Shown here piece by piece: positions 10,111 to 20,446 of a stretch of 64,000 nt of DNA. The DNA comes from an uncultured Fidelibacterota bacterium (GTDB lineage: Bacteria > Fidelibacterota > Marinisomatia > Marinisomatales > UBA8229), in NCBI GenBank assembly GCA_913041945.1, contig CAJWIT010000001.1, positions 45,251-109,250 of the forward strand, in the 5' to 3' direction. A program made the translations under genes and the position numbers. Under the pieces are notes generated by a model. It was not told the DNA's origin. It made no database searches and saw only the letters and a list, made by a program, of their open reading frames with translations. The stretch's first letter is position 1, and each line of letters starts with the position of its first letter.

Positions 10111-11448
10111 TTACAGGGTAGATTTTACACTTTCTACCAGGTTTAGGGCTTCAGAATTATTAGGCGCTTCAGCATAGATACGTAAAATGGGTTCAGTGTT
10201 GGATTTCCGCAAGTGAACCCAGCGGTCATCCCAGATAAATTTCAACCCATCCTTGTCATTCGTCTCAACATCACTGTATTTCTCCCTCACACTTTTTAGA
10301 ACGGATTCTACATCCATATCGCCCAAGTTTATTTTATCTTTAACTATTTTAAACTGAGGCAACGCCGAATAAATCTCACTCAAAGGTTTTTTATTCTGTG
10401 CCATCCGATTCAAGACCATAGTAACTCCGACAAGGGAATCCCGTCCCAGGTGTGCTTCCTTCAGGATTACACCGCCGTTCCCTTCTCCTCCAAATTTTGC
10501 TTTCAATTCAATCATCTTTTCTACAACATTAATTTCTCCCACAGGGGTTCTTTCCACCCTGCATTTGTACTTTTCTGCTGTTTTTTCCAATGCCATGCTG
10601 GTTGAGAGATTCACAACAAATGTTTCGGATGTACCCATTTTTTTCATATATCCTTCTGCAGCCAGCACCAATGTGTATTCCTCTCCCAATGGCACACCCT
10701 TCTCAGAAACGACAGCCAGGCGGTCAGCGTCTGGGTCCACAGCAAAACCTACATCCGCACTGTTGGCGATAACGGACTGACAGAGGTCAGTTAGATTTTC
10801 CGGTAACGGTTCCGTGCCCCGGGTAAATTCCCCGGAAGGTTCACAGTTTAAAGGCACTACATCACAACCAAGCGCCTCTAACATGGCCGGCAAGGCTACC
10901 GCACCGGCCCCGTTTACTGCATCTATTACAACCTTAAATTTGCGACGACGAATTCTATTTATATTAACACAGTTCAAACTAACATTATGGATTATATGTT
11001 TTTGAATTGAATTTTTATCTTTCCAATATATTCCGTTTGGTTGGGATGGCTCCTTTTTCAAATGATCGTCTACGAAGGAAAACAGCTCTTCACATTCCTT
11101 AGGATAGAAAAAGATACCGTCTTCGCGGACAAATTTCAAACCATTCCATTCAATTGGATTGTGGCTTGCTGTCACTATAATTCCCCCGGCAGAATCCGTC
11201 TCGCCAACCAAAAATTGGATGGTGGGAGTTGGAACAATGCCACAATCAATTACATCTCTTCCCAATTGAATTAACTTGTCAACAATTCCCATGACTATTT
11301 CATGCCCTGATGGACGGCTATCACGTCCAACGATAATCACTCCATTTTGTTGAAGGGAATGTACCGCTTCTGCATATCGTCTTGCTTTTCGAGGAGTTAA
11401 ATGGGTTCCAACCAGACCCCGTACACCTGATATATTCTGAATCAGCAT
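10111..11448 (-). CDS. Phosphohexomutase family (GlmM/phosphomannomutase-like)
   Basis: 445 aa; IIVTASHNPIEWNGLKF, DPDADRLAV, GEGNGGVI, RKSNTEPILRIY. Confidence 0.88.
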   Translation of the reverse strand: MLIQNISGVRGLVGTHLTPRKARRYAEAVHSLQQNGVIIVGRDSRPSGHEIVMGIVDKLIQLGRDVIDCGIVPTPTIQFLVGETDSAGGIIVTASHNPIEWNGLKFVREDGIFFYPKECEELFSFVDDHLKKEPSQPNGIYWKDKNSIQKHIIHNVSLNCVNINRIRRRKFKVVIDAVNGAGAVALPAMLEALGCDVVPLNCEPSGEFTRGTEPLPENLTDLCQSVIANSADVGFAVDPDADRLAVVSEKGVPLGEEYTLVLAAEGYMKKMGTSETFVVNLSTSMALEKTAEKYKCRVERTPVGEINVVEKMIELKAKFGGEGNGGVILKEAHLGRDSLVGVTMVLNRMAQNKKPLSEIYSALPQFKIVKDKINLGDMDVESVLKSVREKYSDVETNDKDGLKFIWDDRWVHLRKSNTEPILRIYAEAPNNSEALNLVESVKSTL

Positions 11449-11484
11449 TGTGTATACATTTTAATAATAAACAGATAAAAATAA

Positions 11485-11514
11485 AAAAGGTTCGGTATAT
11501 TTACCGAACCTTTT
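11485..11514 (-). terminator. Intrinsic terminator downstream of rpsU
   Basis: Minus strand AAAAGGTTCGGTA-AATA-TACCGAACCTTTT followed by a T-rich run (TTATTTTTAT). Confidence 0.88.
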
Positions 11515-11536
11515 ACATGACTTATCAAATAGATAT

Positions 11537-11734
11537 CTAATAAGAAGCATATCTGGCAAATCTTGCCAGTCTTCTCATAGTTTTTTTCCGTTCTACCCTT
11601 TTTTCATCACTTGGTTTTACATAGTAAGCTTTTCGCCTGACTTCTCTCAATATTCCTGCCCGTTCCCACTTTTTTTTAAATCGTCGTAAGGCTCGCTCTA
11701 GCTGTTCTCCATCACGCACTTTAACTCCTACCAA
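11537..11734 (-). CDS. rpsU: 30S ribosomal protein S21
   Basis: 65 aa basic protein; GEQLERALRRFKKKWERAGILREVRRKAYYVKPS. Confidence 0.95.
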   Translation of the reverse strand: MVGVKVRDGEQLERALRRFKKKWERAGILREVRRKAYYVKPSDEKRVERKKTMRRLARFARYASY

Positions 11735-11756
11735 TTTATTGCCTCCTTCATATAGA

Positions 11757-12611
11757 TTATCCTAAATAGGTTCTCAAGGCTTTGCTCCGTGAACGATGGC
11801 GCAATCTCCTGATTGCCTTTTCCTTGATTTGTCGCACCCGTTCCCGGGTTAAATTAAATTCTTCACCAATCTCATTCAGGGTCAAAGCGTAATCCCGATC
11901 AATTCCAAAGTACATTTTGATCACATCTCTTTCCCTTTCTTTTAATGTGTTTAGCGAATGACGAATTTCATCTTTTAATGAATCACTCATGAGCGGAGTA
12001 TCTGGTGGTATTTGTTTATCATCCTCAATGACATCAATGAGTGCATTTTTTTCTCCATCTTTAAAGGGTGCGTTTAAAGAATGGTGTCTCCGTGAGATTC
12101 TCATTGCATCAAGGACATCACCAGAGGACATTTCTAATTGGCGTCCAAGTTCATCTTCGTTCGGGGTTCTTTCTACTTCTGCTTCTAGTTTTTCAGCTCT
12201 TTTCGTGATTTTACTAATTGTCCCAACCCTGTTTAATGGAAGACGTACAATTCTGGAATGCTCAGCTAAAGCCTGAAGAATGGACTGCCGAATCCACCAA
12301 ACTGCATAGGATATGAATTTAAATCCCCGAGTTTCATCAAACCGCCCTGCAGCTTTTATCAACCCAAGATTGCCTTCATTAATCAGATCTGTTAGAGGAA
12401 GTCCTTGCCCTTGATAATCTTTTGCTACTGACACAACAAACCTTAGATTTGCTTCTGTTAATTTTTTCAATGCCGGATAGTTGCCCTTTTTTATTAATTG
12501 AGCACATACAATCTCTTCCTCCGGAGGAAGGGGTTCATACTTTCCAATTTCTTCTAAATAACGACTTAAACTTCGGTTTGATTCGTTGATAGCTCTTCCA
12601 GCCTTGGCCAT
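11757..12611 (-). CDS. rpoD: RNA polymerase sigma-70 factor, short (no region 1.1)
   Basis: 284 aa; [35 protein letters not shown] (region 2), C-terminal [28 protein letters not shown] (region 4). Confidence 0.92.
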   Translation of the reverse strand: MAKAGRAINESNRSLSRYLEEIGKYEPLPPEEEIVCAQLIKKGNYPALKKLTEANLRFVVSVAKDYQGQGLPLTDLINEGNLGLIKAAGRFDETRGFKFISYAVWWIRQSILQALAEHSRIVRLPLNRVGTISKITKRAEKLEAEVERTPNEDELGRQLEMSSGDVLDAMRISRRHHSLNAPFKDGEKNALIDVIEDDKQIPPDTPLMSDSLKDEIRHSLNTLKERERDVIKMYFGIDRDYALTLNEIGEEFNLTRERVRQIKEKAIRRLRHRSRSKALRTYLG

Positions 12612-12686
12612 AAAGATTCCCTATTTTTATTTCAAGAATAGCTTACAAGTATACAAAATTCTCGACAAGAATACAAGCTTTGTCAT

Positions 12687-13451
12687 TTATCTGCTTTGAA
12701 GAAGTTTTACAAACTCCTGAATCAGTAAAGTTTCTGGTCTTCTGCTGAAATCAATTTTTTCCTGGATCTTCAAATGAAAATCAAATTCTTTCAGAGAATT
12801 TCTGAGCATCTTCCGTCTTTGAGAAAATGCCGATTGTACAATTTTCCCAAATCGTTTAAACTGATCATCTCGAATTAATGGTTTCGGTTTCTTCACTAAC
12901 TGAATAATTGATGATTCAACTTTTGGTTTTGGAATAAATACATTCGGAGAAATATTAAAACAAATTTTCACATCTATAAATACTCCAATCATTACAGTGA
13001 GACGACCATATGCTTTTGTCCCCACTTTCCCCGTCAGCCGTTCCGCCATTTCTTTCTGTACCATCAAATATGCATCTGACCAGTGGCTCCGTTGCTTAAT
13101 TAACCAGAACAATATCGGGGAAGTAATATTGTACGGAATATTTCCTATAACCCTTACAGGTGGTGCAAGGGGAAGTGAAACCAAATCCAGCAAAAGAATA
13201 TCCTTATGGAGAAAATGACACGACTGTAAATGTTTCAAAGATTGTAAATAAGCTACAAGCTCGGGGTCAATTTCCACCGCTGTCATTTGTTCCACAGCGG
13301 GTAACATCAACTCCGTCAGAGCGCCCTCACCGGGGCCGATTTCAAGAATCCTATCTTCGCTTTTAAGATTGAGAATGCTAACAATTTTCTTAAGTAAATT
13401 CTTGTCCACAAGAAAATTCTGCCCCCATTTCTTTTTTGCATACCGCACCAA
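12687..13451 (-). CDS. rsmA: 16S rRNA dimethyladenosine transferase
   Basis: KKWGQNFLVDKNLLKKI, LEIGPGEGALTE, NIPYNITSPILF. Confidence 0.95.
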   Translation of the reverse strand: MVRYAKKKWGQNFLVDKNLLKKIVSILNLKSEDRILEIGPGEGALTELMLPAVEQMTAVEIDPELVAYLQSLKHLQSCHFLHKDILLLDLVSLPLAPPVRVIGNIPYNITSPILFWLIKQRSHWSDAYLMVQKEMAERLTGKVGTKAYGRLTVMIGVFIDVKICFNISPNVFIPKPKVESSIIQLVKKPKPLIRDDQFKRFGKIVQSAFSQRRKMLRNSLKEFDFHLKIQEKIDFSRRPETLLIQEFVKLLQSR

Positions 13452-13517
13452 AATAATCTATCCTTTTTTCATAAAAATAAATAGGTTTCGGCTCATACCT
13501 TTACAGGATAATTCTTC

Positions 13518-14288
13518 TTAAGAGAGTTCTGATTTTAGACCAAAAAGACATTTTGCATTTTCACTGGTTTGGGAAGCCACTATCTCAATTGATATCCCCT
13601 GGATTTCCGCTAGTGTTTCCGCTACAAAACGAGTCCGTCCTGGTTCATTTGGTTTTCCACGAAAAGGGACGGGACTGAGATAAGGTGAATCTGTTTCAAC
13701 CATCAATCTTTCAAGGGGAAGCTGTTTTGCCACCCCAGGCAAATTGCTGTTTTTAAAAGTCAGGTTACCGGCAAATGAGATATAATATCCCAGTTTTAAA
13801 AACAAATTAGCTATCGCCAAATCACCAGAGAAACAATGGGCAACCCCATTCATGCCTGGATAGCCTGAAAGGATTCTGACCACATCATCGTCTGCTTCAC
13901 GGTTGTGAAAAATAACCGGTTTTTTCATTTCTTGTGCCAATTCAACTTGTTCTCGAAACACCTTAACTTGAATTGTTGGTTCAGAAATATTTCGAAAGAA
14001 ATCCAATCCCATTTCACCGCAGGCAACTACTTTAGGATGTTCTAATAATTCCTCCAGTTCTCGCAAATACCCATCTTTCACATTCTTTGTATCATAGGGA
14101 TGGACACCGGCTGAAGCATAAATAGGTTCATATTTTTCGGCAAGCTCCAAACTTTCCCTGGAATCTCCCAGGTTTGTTCCCACACAAATAAAGCGAGTAA
14201 CACCAAGCTCATTGGCTCTTTCAAGAACTCCTGGAAGATCATTCTTTAGGTCATCATAAAAAAGATGGCAGTGTGTATCAATTAACAA
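13518..14288 (-). CDS. tatD: TatD family DNase/hydrolase
   Basis: MLIDTHCHL, GVHPYDTK, GEMGLDFFR, VETDSPYLSPVPFRGKPNEP. Confidence 0.94.
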   Translation of the reverse strand: MLIDTHCHLFYDDLKNDLPGVLERANELGVTRFICVGTNLGDSRESLELAEKYEPIYASAGVHPYDTKNVKDGYLRELEELLEHPKVVACGEMGLDFFRNISEPTIQVKVFREQVELAQEMKKPVIFHNREADDDVVRILSGYPGMNGVAHCFSGDLAIANLFLKLGYYISFAGNLTFKNSNLPGVAKQLPLERLMVETDSPYLSPVPFRGKPNEPGRTRFVAETLAEIQGISIEIVASQTSENAKCLFGLKSELS

Positions 14289-14430
14289 GGTTGGCCTTCA
14301 CTGTATATATAATAAAAAAAACTATTAAGCAGTGATTACTTTAAAACTTCCCAATTGATTGGAGTTGCCTTTATTAAACATATCAATTAAGCCTAACCTT
14401 TCCCCCTTGTCCTTCTTTTTATCCAATACC

Positions 14431-15963
14431 TTAAGTATTCACTTCAATTCTTGGGAATAGCGATGGATGTTCTTTCAGTTCACTCCCAGGTTTAAGCTGT
14501 CCCCACGCTAAGCTTGTATGTTCAGCATTTAGAGTTTCCAATACAATCAATGTCCGGTTGGGCATAACCGGCTGCAATAATAACGCCCCCAGTCGCATTG
14601 CTTCTGCTGCAGTAATCAACACTCTTCCTGCTGCTGATTTATCCTCTTTTACTCGTTTCCAGGGCACCTGCTGTTCCATGTACCGATTTACACTGCGGAT
14701 AAACTGCATTGTCTCTTCGATAGCTTCATTGATCCGCATGTTATGAATCAGTTTGTTCACTTTTTCAATAGTACCTTCCGCTTGTTTTTTCATCTCATTC
14801 TCAGCAGATGTTGGTTCTCCCCACTTAGGCATTTTTCCATCAAAGTTTTTTTGGATTAACCGGCTCACACGGCTCAGCAAATTCCCAAAATCGTTGGCAA
14901 GATCGCTGTTATATCGCTTAGTGAAGGATTCCATAGTAAAATTAGAATCCTGCCCCAGCACCATTTCACGCATGAGGTAATACCGCACCGGATCTACACC
15001 ATACTCATCTATGAGCTCCATAGGATCCACCACATTCCCCATAGATTTACTCATTTTCGATTTTTCCATTAGCCACCAGCCATGTGCGAAGATGGTTTTC
15101 GGTAGAGGAATACCGGCGGACATAAGCATCGTGGGCCAGTATACGGCATGGGTCATTAAAATATCTTTACCAATAAGATGAACTGCCTGGGACCACCATT
15201 TTTCAAAGACTTCCGGGTCACTACCGTAGCCGGGGCTGGTAACATAATTTAGGAGTGCATCGAACCAAACGTACGTCACATAATTATGATCAAAAGGCAG
15301 TTCTACCCCCCAGTTCAGTCGGTTTTTCGGGCGTGAAATACAAAGATCTTCCAATGGTTGACTCAGAAATCCAAGAATCTCATTTTTCCGATGCTGTGGT
15401 TGAATAAACTCCAGATTTTTATTGATATAATCAATGAGTTCCTTCTGGTACTTGCTCATTTTGAAAAAGTAATTTTTCTCCGTTATGTATTCCAGTTCTT
15501 TTTCATGTTGAGGGCATTTCCCGTCTTCCAGCTCCTTTTCCGTATAAAACCGTTCACAACCAATACAATAGCTGCCACCGTACTCATCCATATAAATATC
15601 CCCAGAATCCTTTACCGCATTCAAAACAGCTTTTACCACTTTTTCATGGCGAGGTTCAGTAGTACGAATGAAATCATCGTATTGAATATGCAGTTTCTCC
15701 CACAGATGTTTCCATTTCGGAGCCATTTCATCACAATGTTGCTGTGGATCAATCCCCCGCTCTTCCGCTACCTGCTGCACCTTTTGTCCATGTTCATCAA
15801 GACCTGTGAGGAAAAACACCTCCTGTCCCATAGAGCGGTGATATCTGGATAATACATCCGCTAAAATAGTTGTATATGAATGCCCAATATGAGGTTCATC
15901 GTTCGCATAATAAATTGGAGTCGTAATGTAAAAAGTGTTCTCAGCCATATAGCCTGCCTTCAT
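14431..15963 (-). CDS. metG: Methionine--tRNA ligase
   Basis: TTPIYYANDEPHIGHSYTTILADVL and KMSKSMGNVVDP. Confidence 0.96.
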   Translation of the reverse strand: MKAGYMAENTFYITTPIYYANDEPHIGHSYTTILADVLSRYHRSMGQEVFFLTGLDEHGQKVQQVAEERGIDPQQHCDEMAPKWKHLWEKLHIQYDDFIRTTEPRHEKVVKAVLNAVKDSGDIYMDEYGGSYCIGCERFYTEKELEDGKCPQHEKELEYITEKNYFFKMSKYQKELIDYINKNLEFIQPQHRKNEILGFLSQPLEDLCISRPKNRLNWGVELPFDHNYVTYVWFDALLNYVTSPGYGSDPEVFEKWWSQAVHLIGKDILMTHAVYWPTMLMSAGIPLPKTIFAHGWWLMEKSKMSKSMGNVVDPMELIDEYGVDPVRYYLMREMVLGQDSNFTMESFTKRYNSDLANDFGNLLSRVSRLIQKNFDGKMPKWGEPTSAENEMKKQAEGTIEKVNKLIHNMRINEAIEETMQFIRSVNRYMEQQVPWKRVKEDKSAAGRVLITAAEAMRLGALLLQPVMPNRTLIVLETLNAEHTSLAWGQLKPGSELKEHPSLFPRIEVNT

Positions 15964-17086
15964 TCATTTCTCGATGTAATTTGATCAATAAATTAGTCAA
16001 TGCTATGGATGTATTCAAATTTCGAGTCATTCCAGTCAGTATTTCTTCCAGATATGTATCAATTCGAAGGAAGTCAATTTCCCGAAGTTTTTGAACCAAC
16101 GATAGGGATCCTTCATCCAGCCCTACTAAAGATACATCACTGGATAGACCTAATTTCCCCCTGTATGCGCTTCGGAGCCAAAGTTGAAGTAGGTGAAATT
16201 TAAATATGAACTCTTGGGGATCATTTAAAGCCAGCCGGGAATATTCATTGATAAATTGTCTCCAGTTTGAACCATCTTCTGTAAAAATTGATACAACCAT
16301 ATCCTTTATCATAACCAAAATATTTTCTGTAGATTTATCTAATAGAGAGTAGGCTCTATGCATATTGCCCTGAGAAATTTCTGTAACAACAGGAACCAGT
16401 TCAGAACTAATACCCATTTTTTCAAGGTACAGTGTCATAACTTCCGGATCTAGCGGGGGAAAATTAACCTGTTGGCAGCGGGATGAAAGTGTTGGCAAAA
16501 GTTGTTCTTTATAATCTGTCACTAAAATCAAAGTTGTATTATTAGGGGGCTCTTCTAAAATTTTCAAAAGTGCATTCCCTGCAGCACCTTGACCAATAGA
16601 AAGAAGATGGGCATCAAAAATCAAAACAGTTTTTCGACCCTGAATATGAGATTTTAAATAAAGTGTTTTTCTAAGGTCTCTAATGGAACTGATTAAAATT
16701 TGTTTTGCTTTTGGAAAAGCAATTTTAAAAAATGGATTCGTCGCTTTTTCTTGAATAGCCGCCTGAAATAATCCTATGTTTTCTCTGTCTTCTTTCAGTT
16801 GCCCCTTTCCACCAGCAACAGTACTTGCGCTACCGGGAAGAGGTACAATAAAAGTAAGATGTTCATGCTGAAGTGTCCTAAATCGTTTACAGGACCCGCA
16901 TTCACCGCACGGGCCCTTAGGTTTCTTTTCACAATTAAGTCCAGCGGAAAATGCTATTGCAATGCCTTCTTTTCCACAGCCGGAAGGACCAGAAAAAAGG
17001 TATGAACTTCCTACTCTTCCTGTGGCAATAATTCCCTGAAGTCTTTCCCAAATTTTTGGCTGTAAAGATATGGAAGCAGAAATCAT
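15941..17086 (-). CDS. holB: DNA polymerase III delta' subunit
   Basis: GPSGCGKEGIAIAFSAGLNC, zinc cluster CGECGSCKRF, LLKILEEPPNNT; start placed at MISASIS, overlapping the upstream stop by 4 nt. Confidence 0.88.
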   Translation of the reverse strand: MISASISLQPKIWERLQGIIATGRVGSSYLFSGPSGCGKEGIAIAFSAGLNCEKKPKGPCGECGSCKRFRTLQHEHLTFIVPLPGSASTVAGGKGQLKEDRENIGLFQAAIQEKATNPFFKIAFPKAKQILISSIRDLRKTLYLKSHIQGRKTVLIFDAHLLSIGQGAAGNALLKILEEPPNNTTLILVTDYKEQLLPTLSSRCQQVNFPPLDPEVMTLYLEKMGISSELVPVVTEISQGNMHRAYSLLDKSTENILVMIKDMVVSIFTEDGSNWRQFINEYSRLALNDPQEFIFKFHLLQLWLRSAYRGKLGLSSDVSLVGLDEGSLSLVQKLREIDFLRIDTYLEEILTGMTRNLNTSIALTNLLIKLHREMNEGRLYG

Positions 17087-18366
17087 TTTTTCACCAGCCA
17101 TTTTTCCGGATTCAGTTTTTGATTCTTTCCCCAAATTTCAAAATGAAGGGTGGCACCATTTATAGAGCCCGAATCTCCCATATAGGCGATTACATCTCCA
17201 GCCTGTACTTCACTATCTATACTGGTCTGAATATCGGACACATGACTGTACACTGTATAAAAATCTCCCCCATGATCAATAATGATCATAGTACCGTATC
17301 CGCGAATATAGGTGATGGTTGTAACCACTCCTCCTAAAACAGATCGAATAGGCGAACCCAATTTCCCCTTAATATCAATCCCAAGGCTTTCTGTGACCGT
17401 TTTGAGTTCCGGATTCCGATGTTTGCCAAATTTAGTGACAACTTTCCCTTCCGCAGGCCAGGGGAGCAGGCCCTCAACTTCGGCAAAGGTTTTTGATTTT
17501 AATAATTCTTGTTGACGGCGAATGCGCTCTGCTCTCTCGAACCGGGCTTTATCCTCTAATATTTTCTTTCGGAGTATTTCTAATTCTTTTAATCCTACCT
17601 GCTTTTCCTCTATATAATGTGTCAGCTCCACCTTGTTTTCTTTTATTTTTTTAAGTTCTTTTTCCTTGGATCCCTTCTTCTTTTTCAACACGCCTTTCTG
17701 CCGTTTTCGTTCTTCTGCAAGGACCTGGGATCTACGTAACGCTGATTTCTGTTTTGATTTTAAAGTGACTTTTTCCTGCAGTAACTCTGCAAGACCTTCC
17801 TTTTGTTTATTAATTTCCGCTAGCAGAGTCTTTAACCTATCCTGGATTTGTGATTCAATTTCGGAAATCAGAAATAAATAATGTGATCTGTAAACAGCCT
17901 GCCTCCAAGATGTAGAGCTTAATAATTTTTCCAGTATTGAGAGGGTTCCTCTTTTATAGGTATATACAGCACGGTTTGCATACCGATCCCGTACAAAGGA
18001 TAATTCTTCTTCATTCTTTGCTATTTTTTCTTCCGTTTTTGTAATCTTAGCACGGATATTTTTTTCTTCTCTTTCATGTCTGGTTATTGCCCTGCGTATT
18101 GACTGTATTTCTTTTTCAATTTCTGTTAGTAAGCGGTTAATGAGAAAAATTTCTTCTCCAAGAATTGTAACTTTCCTAGCAACAGTTTTTTCCTTTTTTT
18201 CTTCCTTTATTATCCTTTTTTTTGTGCGTTCAATCTCTTTTTTTATGGACTCAATCTTATTTTTTTGTGAATCCAATTCCTCATCAAAGTCCTGAGCGGA
18301 GGATTGACAATATCCTCCGAAAGATACAAAAAAAATGAAAACAGTGAATATTTGATAAATCTTCAT
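17083..18366 (-). CDS. EnvC-like murein hydrolase activator (coiled coil plus M23/LytM)
   Basis: Signal peptide, long coiled coil, C-terminal WPAEGKVVTKFG...IIIDHGGDFYTVYSHV...ATLHFEIW. Confidence 0.9.
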   Translation of the reverse strand: MKIYQIFTVFIFFVSFGGYCQSSAQDFDEELDSQKNKIESIKKEIERTKKRIIKEEKKEKTVARKVTILGEEIFLINRLLTEIEKEIQSIRRAITRHEREEKNIRAKITKTEEKIAKNEEELSFVRDRYANRAVYTYKRGTLSILEKLLSSTSWRQAVYRSHYLFLISEIESQIQDRLKTLLAEINKQKEGLAELLQEKVTLKSKQKSALRRSQVLAEERKRQKGVLKKKKGSKEKELKKIKENKVELTHYIEEKQVGLKELEILRKKILEDKARFERAERIRRQQELLKSKTFAEVEGLLPWPAEGKVVTKFGKHRNPELKTVTESLGIDIKGKLGSPIRSVLGGVVTTITYIRGYGTMIIIDHGGDFYTVYSHVSDIQTSIDSEVQAGDVIAYMGDSGSINGATLHFEIWGKNQKLNPEKWLVKK

Positions 18367-18462
18367 CGTTCAAAATACCCCGTCTTAAAATGGTATACCA
18401 ACTGTGTTTTAAGGGGTTATAGAAAATTCTTTTTTATATATTAAACTCGCTTTAAATATATC

Positions 18463-20310
18463 CTAACCCCTTTCAATTTTAAAGAGTATAAACTCCAAGA
18501 ATGATAATTGCAGCACTGTATCTACGTCTGATCCGTACAGCCATAACTGCATATCTTCCCCTTTTTTATTCGTTTTGTGGATAATTTCCATCGGTTCTCC
18601 CAAAATTTCCTGCACCTGGGGAATGGTCATACCAATTTGAAGGGTCGGGCGCAAACGCTCTTCTCTTTTTTCTCTCTCATCAGCCATACGTCTATCAATA
18701 TCCTTTTGGATGCTGATTTCCTCTAACCTGATAACTTTTTCCTTTAAAGCTTTTAATGTATTTTCATTGTCTTCACCAAGATTACCTGTAATATTTTGTG
18801 CATCCTCCAGTGATTTAATTACCAGCTGTATGGCAGCTATGTCTTCGGCTTGATTGGCCTGGTTTACCAACATAGTGGCTATTTCATATCGTAATAATTC
18901 CACCTCAATATTCAAATCCTGAACCTGCAATAACGCCTTTTCAAAAAAATCTAACGCGTTCATAAAGAATCCGGACTGCATTGCTTTTTTACCCTCCGCA
19001 AGATATATTTTTGCTCTAAAATAAGGAATGGATTTGCGGGCTTCTTCAGAATAAGCAGCCGTTTTGACAATGACTGTTAGTGCAGAGTCATTTTGGCCTC
19101 TAACGACCATTCTTTCTGCATCGTACATATATTTTCTTGCAATTTGGCTGATTCGTTCATCTAACCCAGCAAGAAGATTTGCGTCCAAGGTTAAATTCCG
19201 AGCTTGGCGATATTTTCCTAATGCCTTTTCTGTCAAATGACGTTCATCAAAATTCATTCCCGCCCTTGCCAGTTGAATTGGAATCTTCTTCCTGCACTCT
19301 TCAATATATTTCTCTGCTCTATATCGATTAGAGTGAAGCGGATATCCAATGATAAACTCTTCCAGGTTTTCTTTAGCAGAAATAAAATCCCTGTGATAGT
19401 AATATTCCTTCCCAATATCTCCGACTGTTTTCTTTCCTCCTTTGGAAACAGACAAGGTAAAAAATAAACCGTAATTTGCAAGATCGAACCTGGAAATAGG
19501 AGTTAGATCATCTGGGTCGGAAATTCGGTCAATTTTTGTATAGCTGTACCGTAAATCAACTCCTAATAAAAACTGGTTTTCTGCACCCTGGTTTAGAACA
19601 TAGCGAAAACCTGCACTAAGTGCGGACGATGGCCCCCAGCCAGATGGAGTATCATCATATGATTTCCCTGTCCTGTAAAATTTTCCTGATGCCAGGCCAT
19701 AGACATACCGCACATTTATCAGCCACGAATCATACCACTGTATATTCATAGAATTGCTCATGCCTAATTCCCAAAGAAAGGGAGAGAACTTTTTGTCACC
19801 TACTCCCCAAGATGCTTGTTTCTCCCCCCAAGATGTACCAGGGATTGCCTCTGGTAAAAATATTGATGAATACTTAAAACTCAATCCCGTATGAATATCG
19901 GCCCAGCTTGTCTTTAACAAAAAATAACTCAAATTTGTTTTCAGAACATCCAACTCCAACTGATGGCCAACTCTCGCATTCCAAGGTCCGCCGTCAAACT
20001 TCTCTACGCTTGGATCTTCGTATTCTATCCAACCACTTTTCATTTGGTCAAACGTACTGCCACCTCCATTAAAACCTAAACCATAACGAACTTCAAGGGG
20101 AATAAGTGGGATTTCCTCATAAAATTCCCGGGGATGGAAAATACGATTTGTCCAATAACCCTGTTCATATTCAAGCCCTTCATGTCGATCAACCTGTACA
20201 AAATTCCTTGGGGCAGTAACAACAGAGTCAGGTTTGGTGTCTTTACCATAAATCACAACAACCACAACAAAAAATAAACCTAGGAATGAAAAATTTCTTG
20301 AAATCACCAT
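18463..20310 (-). CDS. Secreted/outer-membrane protein: beta-barrel-like N-term, TPR-like middle, SmpA/OmlA-like C-term
   Basis: 615 aa; amphipathic strand-rich N-half, helical repeats, C-terminal LQIGMTIPQVQEILGEPMEIIHKTNKKGEDMQLWLYG. Confidence 0.65.
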   Translation of the reverse strand: MVISRNFSFLGLFFVVVVVIYGKDTKPDSVVTAPRNFVQVDRHEGLEYEQGYWTNRIFHPREFYEEIPLIPLEVRYGLGFNGGGSTFDQMKSGWIEYEDPSVEKFDGGPWNARVGHQLELDVLKTNLSYFLLKTSWADIHTGLSFKYSSIFLPEAIPGTSWGEKQASWGVGDKKFSPFLWELGMSNSMNIQWYDSWLINVRYVYGLASGKFYRTGKSYDDTPSGWGPSSALSAGFRYVLNQGAENQFLLGVDLRYSYTKIDRISDPDDLTPISRFDLANYGLFFTLSVSKGGKKTVGDIGKEYYYHRDFISAKENLEEFIIGYPLHSNRYRAEKYIEECRKKIPIQLARAGMNFDERHLTEKALGKYRQARNLTLDANLLAGLDERISQIARKYMYDAERMVVRGQNDSALTVIVKTAAYSEEARKSIPYFRAKIYLAEGKKAMQSGFFMNALDFFEKALLQVQDLNIEVELLRYEIATMLVNQANQAEDIAAIQLVIKSLEDAQNITGNLGEDNENTLKALKEKVIRLEEISIQKDIDRRMADEREKREERLRPTLQIGMTIPQVQEILGEPMEIIHKTNKKGEDMQLWLYGSDVDTVLQLSFLEFILFKIERG

Positions 20311-20446
20311 TTCTCAAAATACCCGATTTCAGATGTATTGAACAAGAGAAAGAGGTCATCCAACAATTGTTTAACAAATCATCATTTATCACTAACTTCC
20401 CTGTTGTTTTTTTTACAGGGAACATTCTTGTCCCTCATCCATAAAA

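Noticed and set aside
17083-17134. 52-nt overlap of holB and EnvC-like ORFs as a designed overlap
   Set aside because: The holB ORF is over-extended; starting at MISASIS gives an ordinary 4-nt ATGA overlap.
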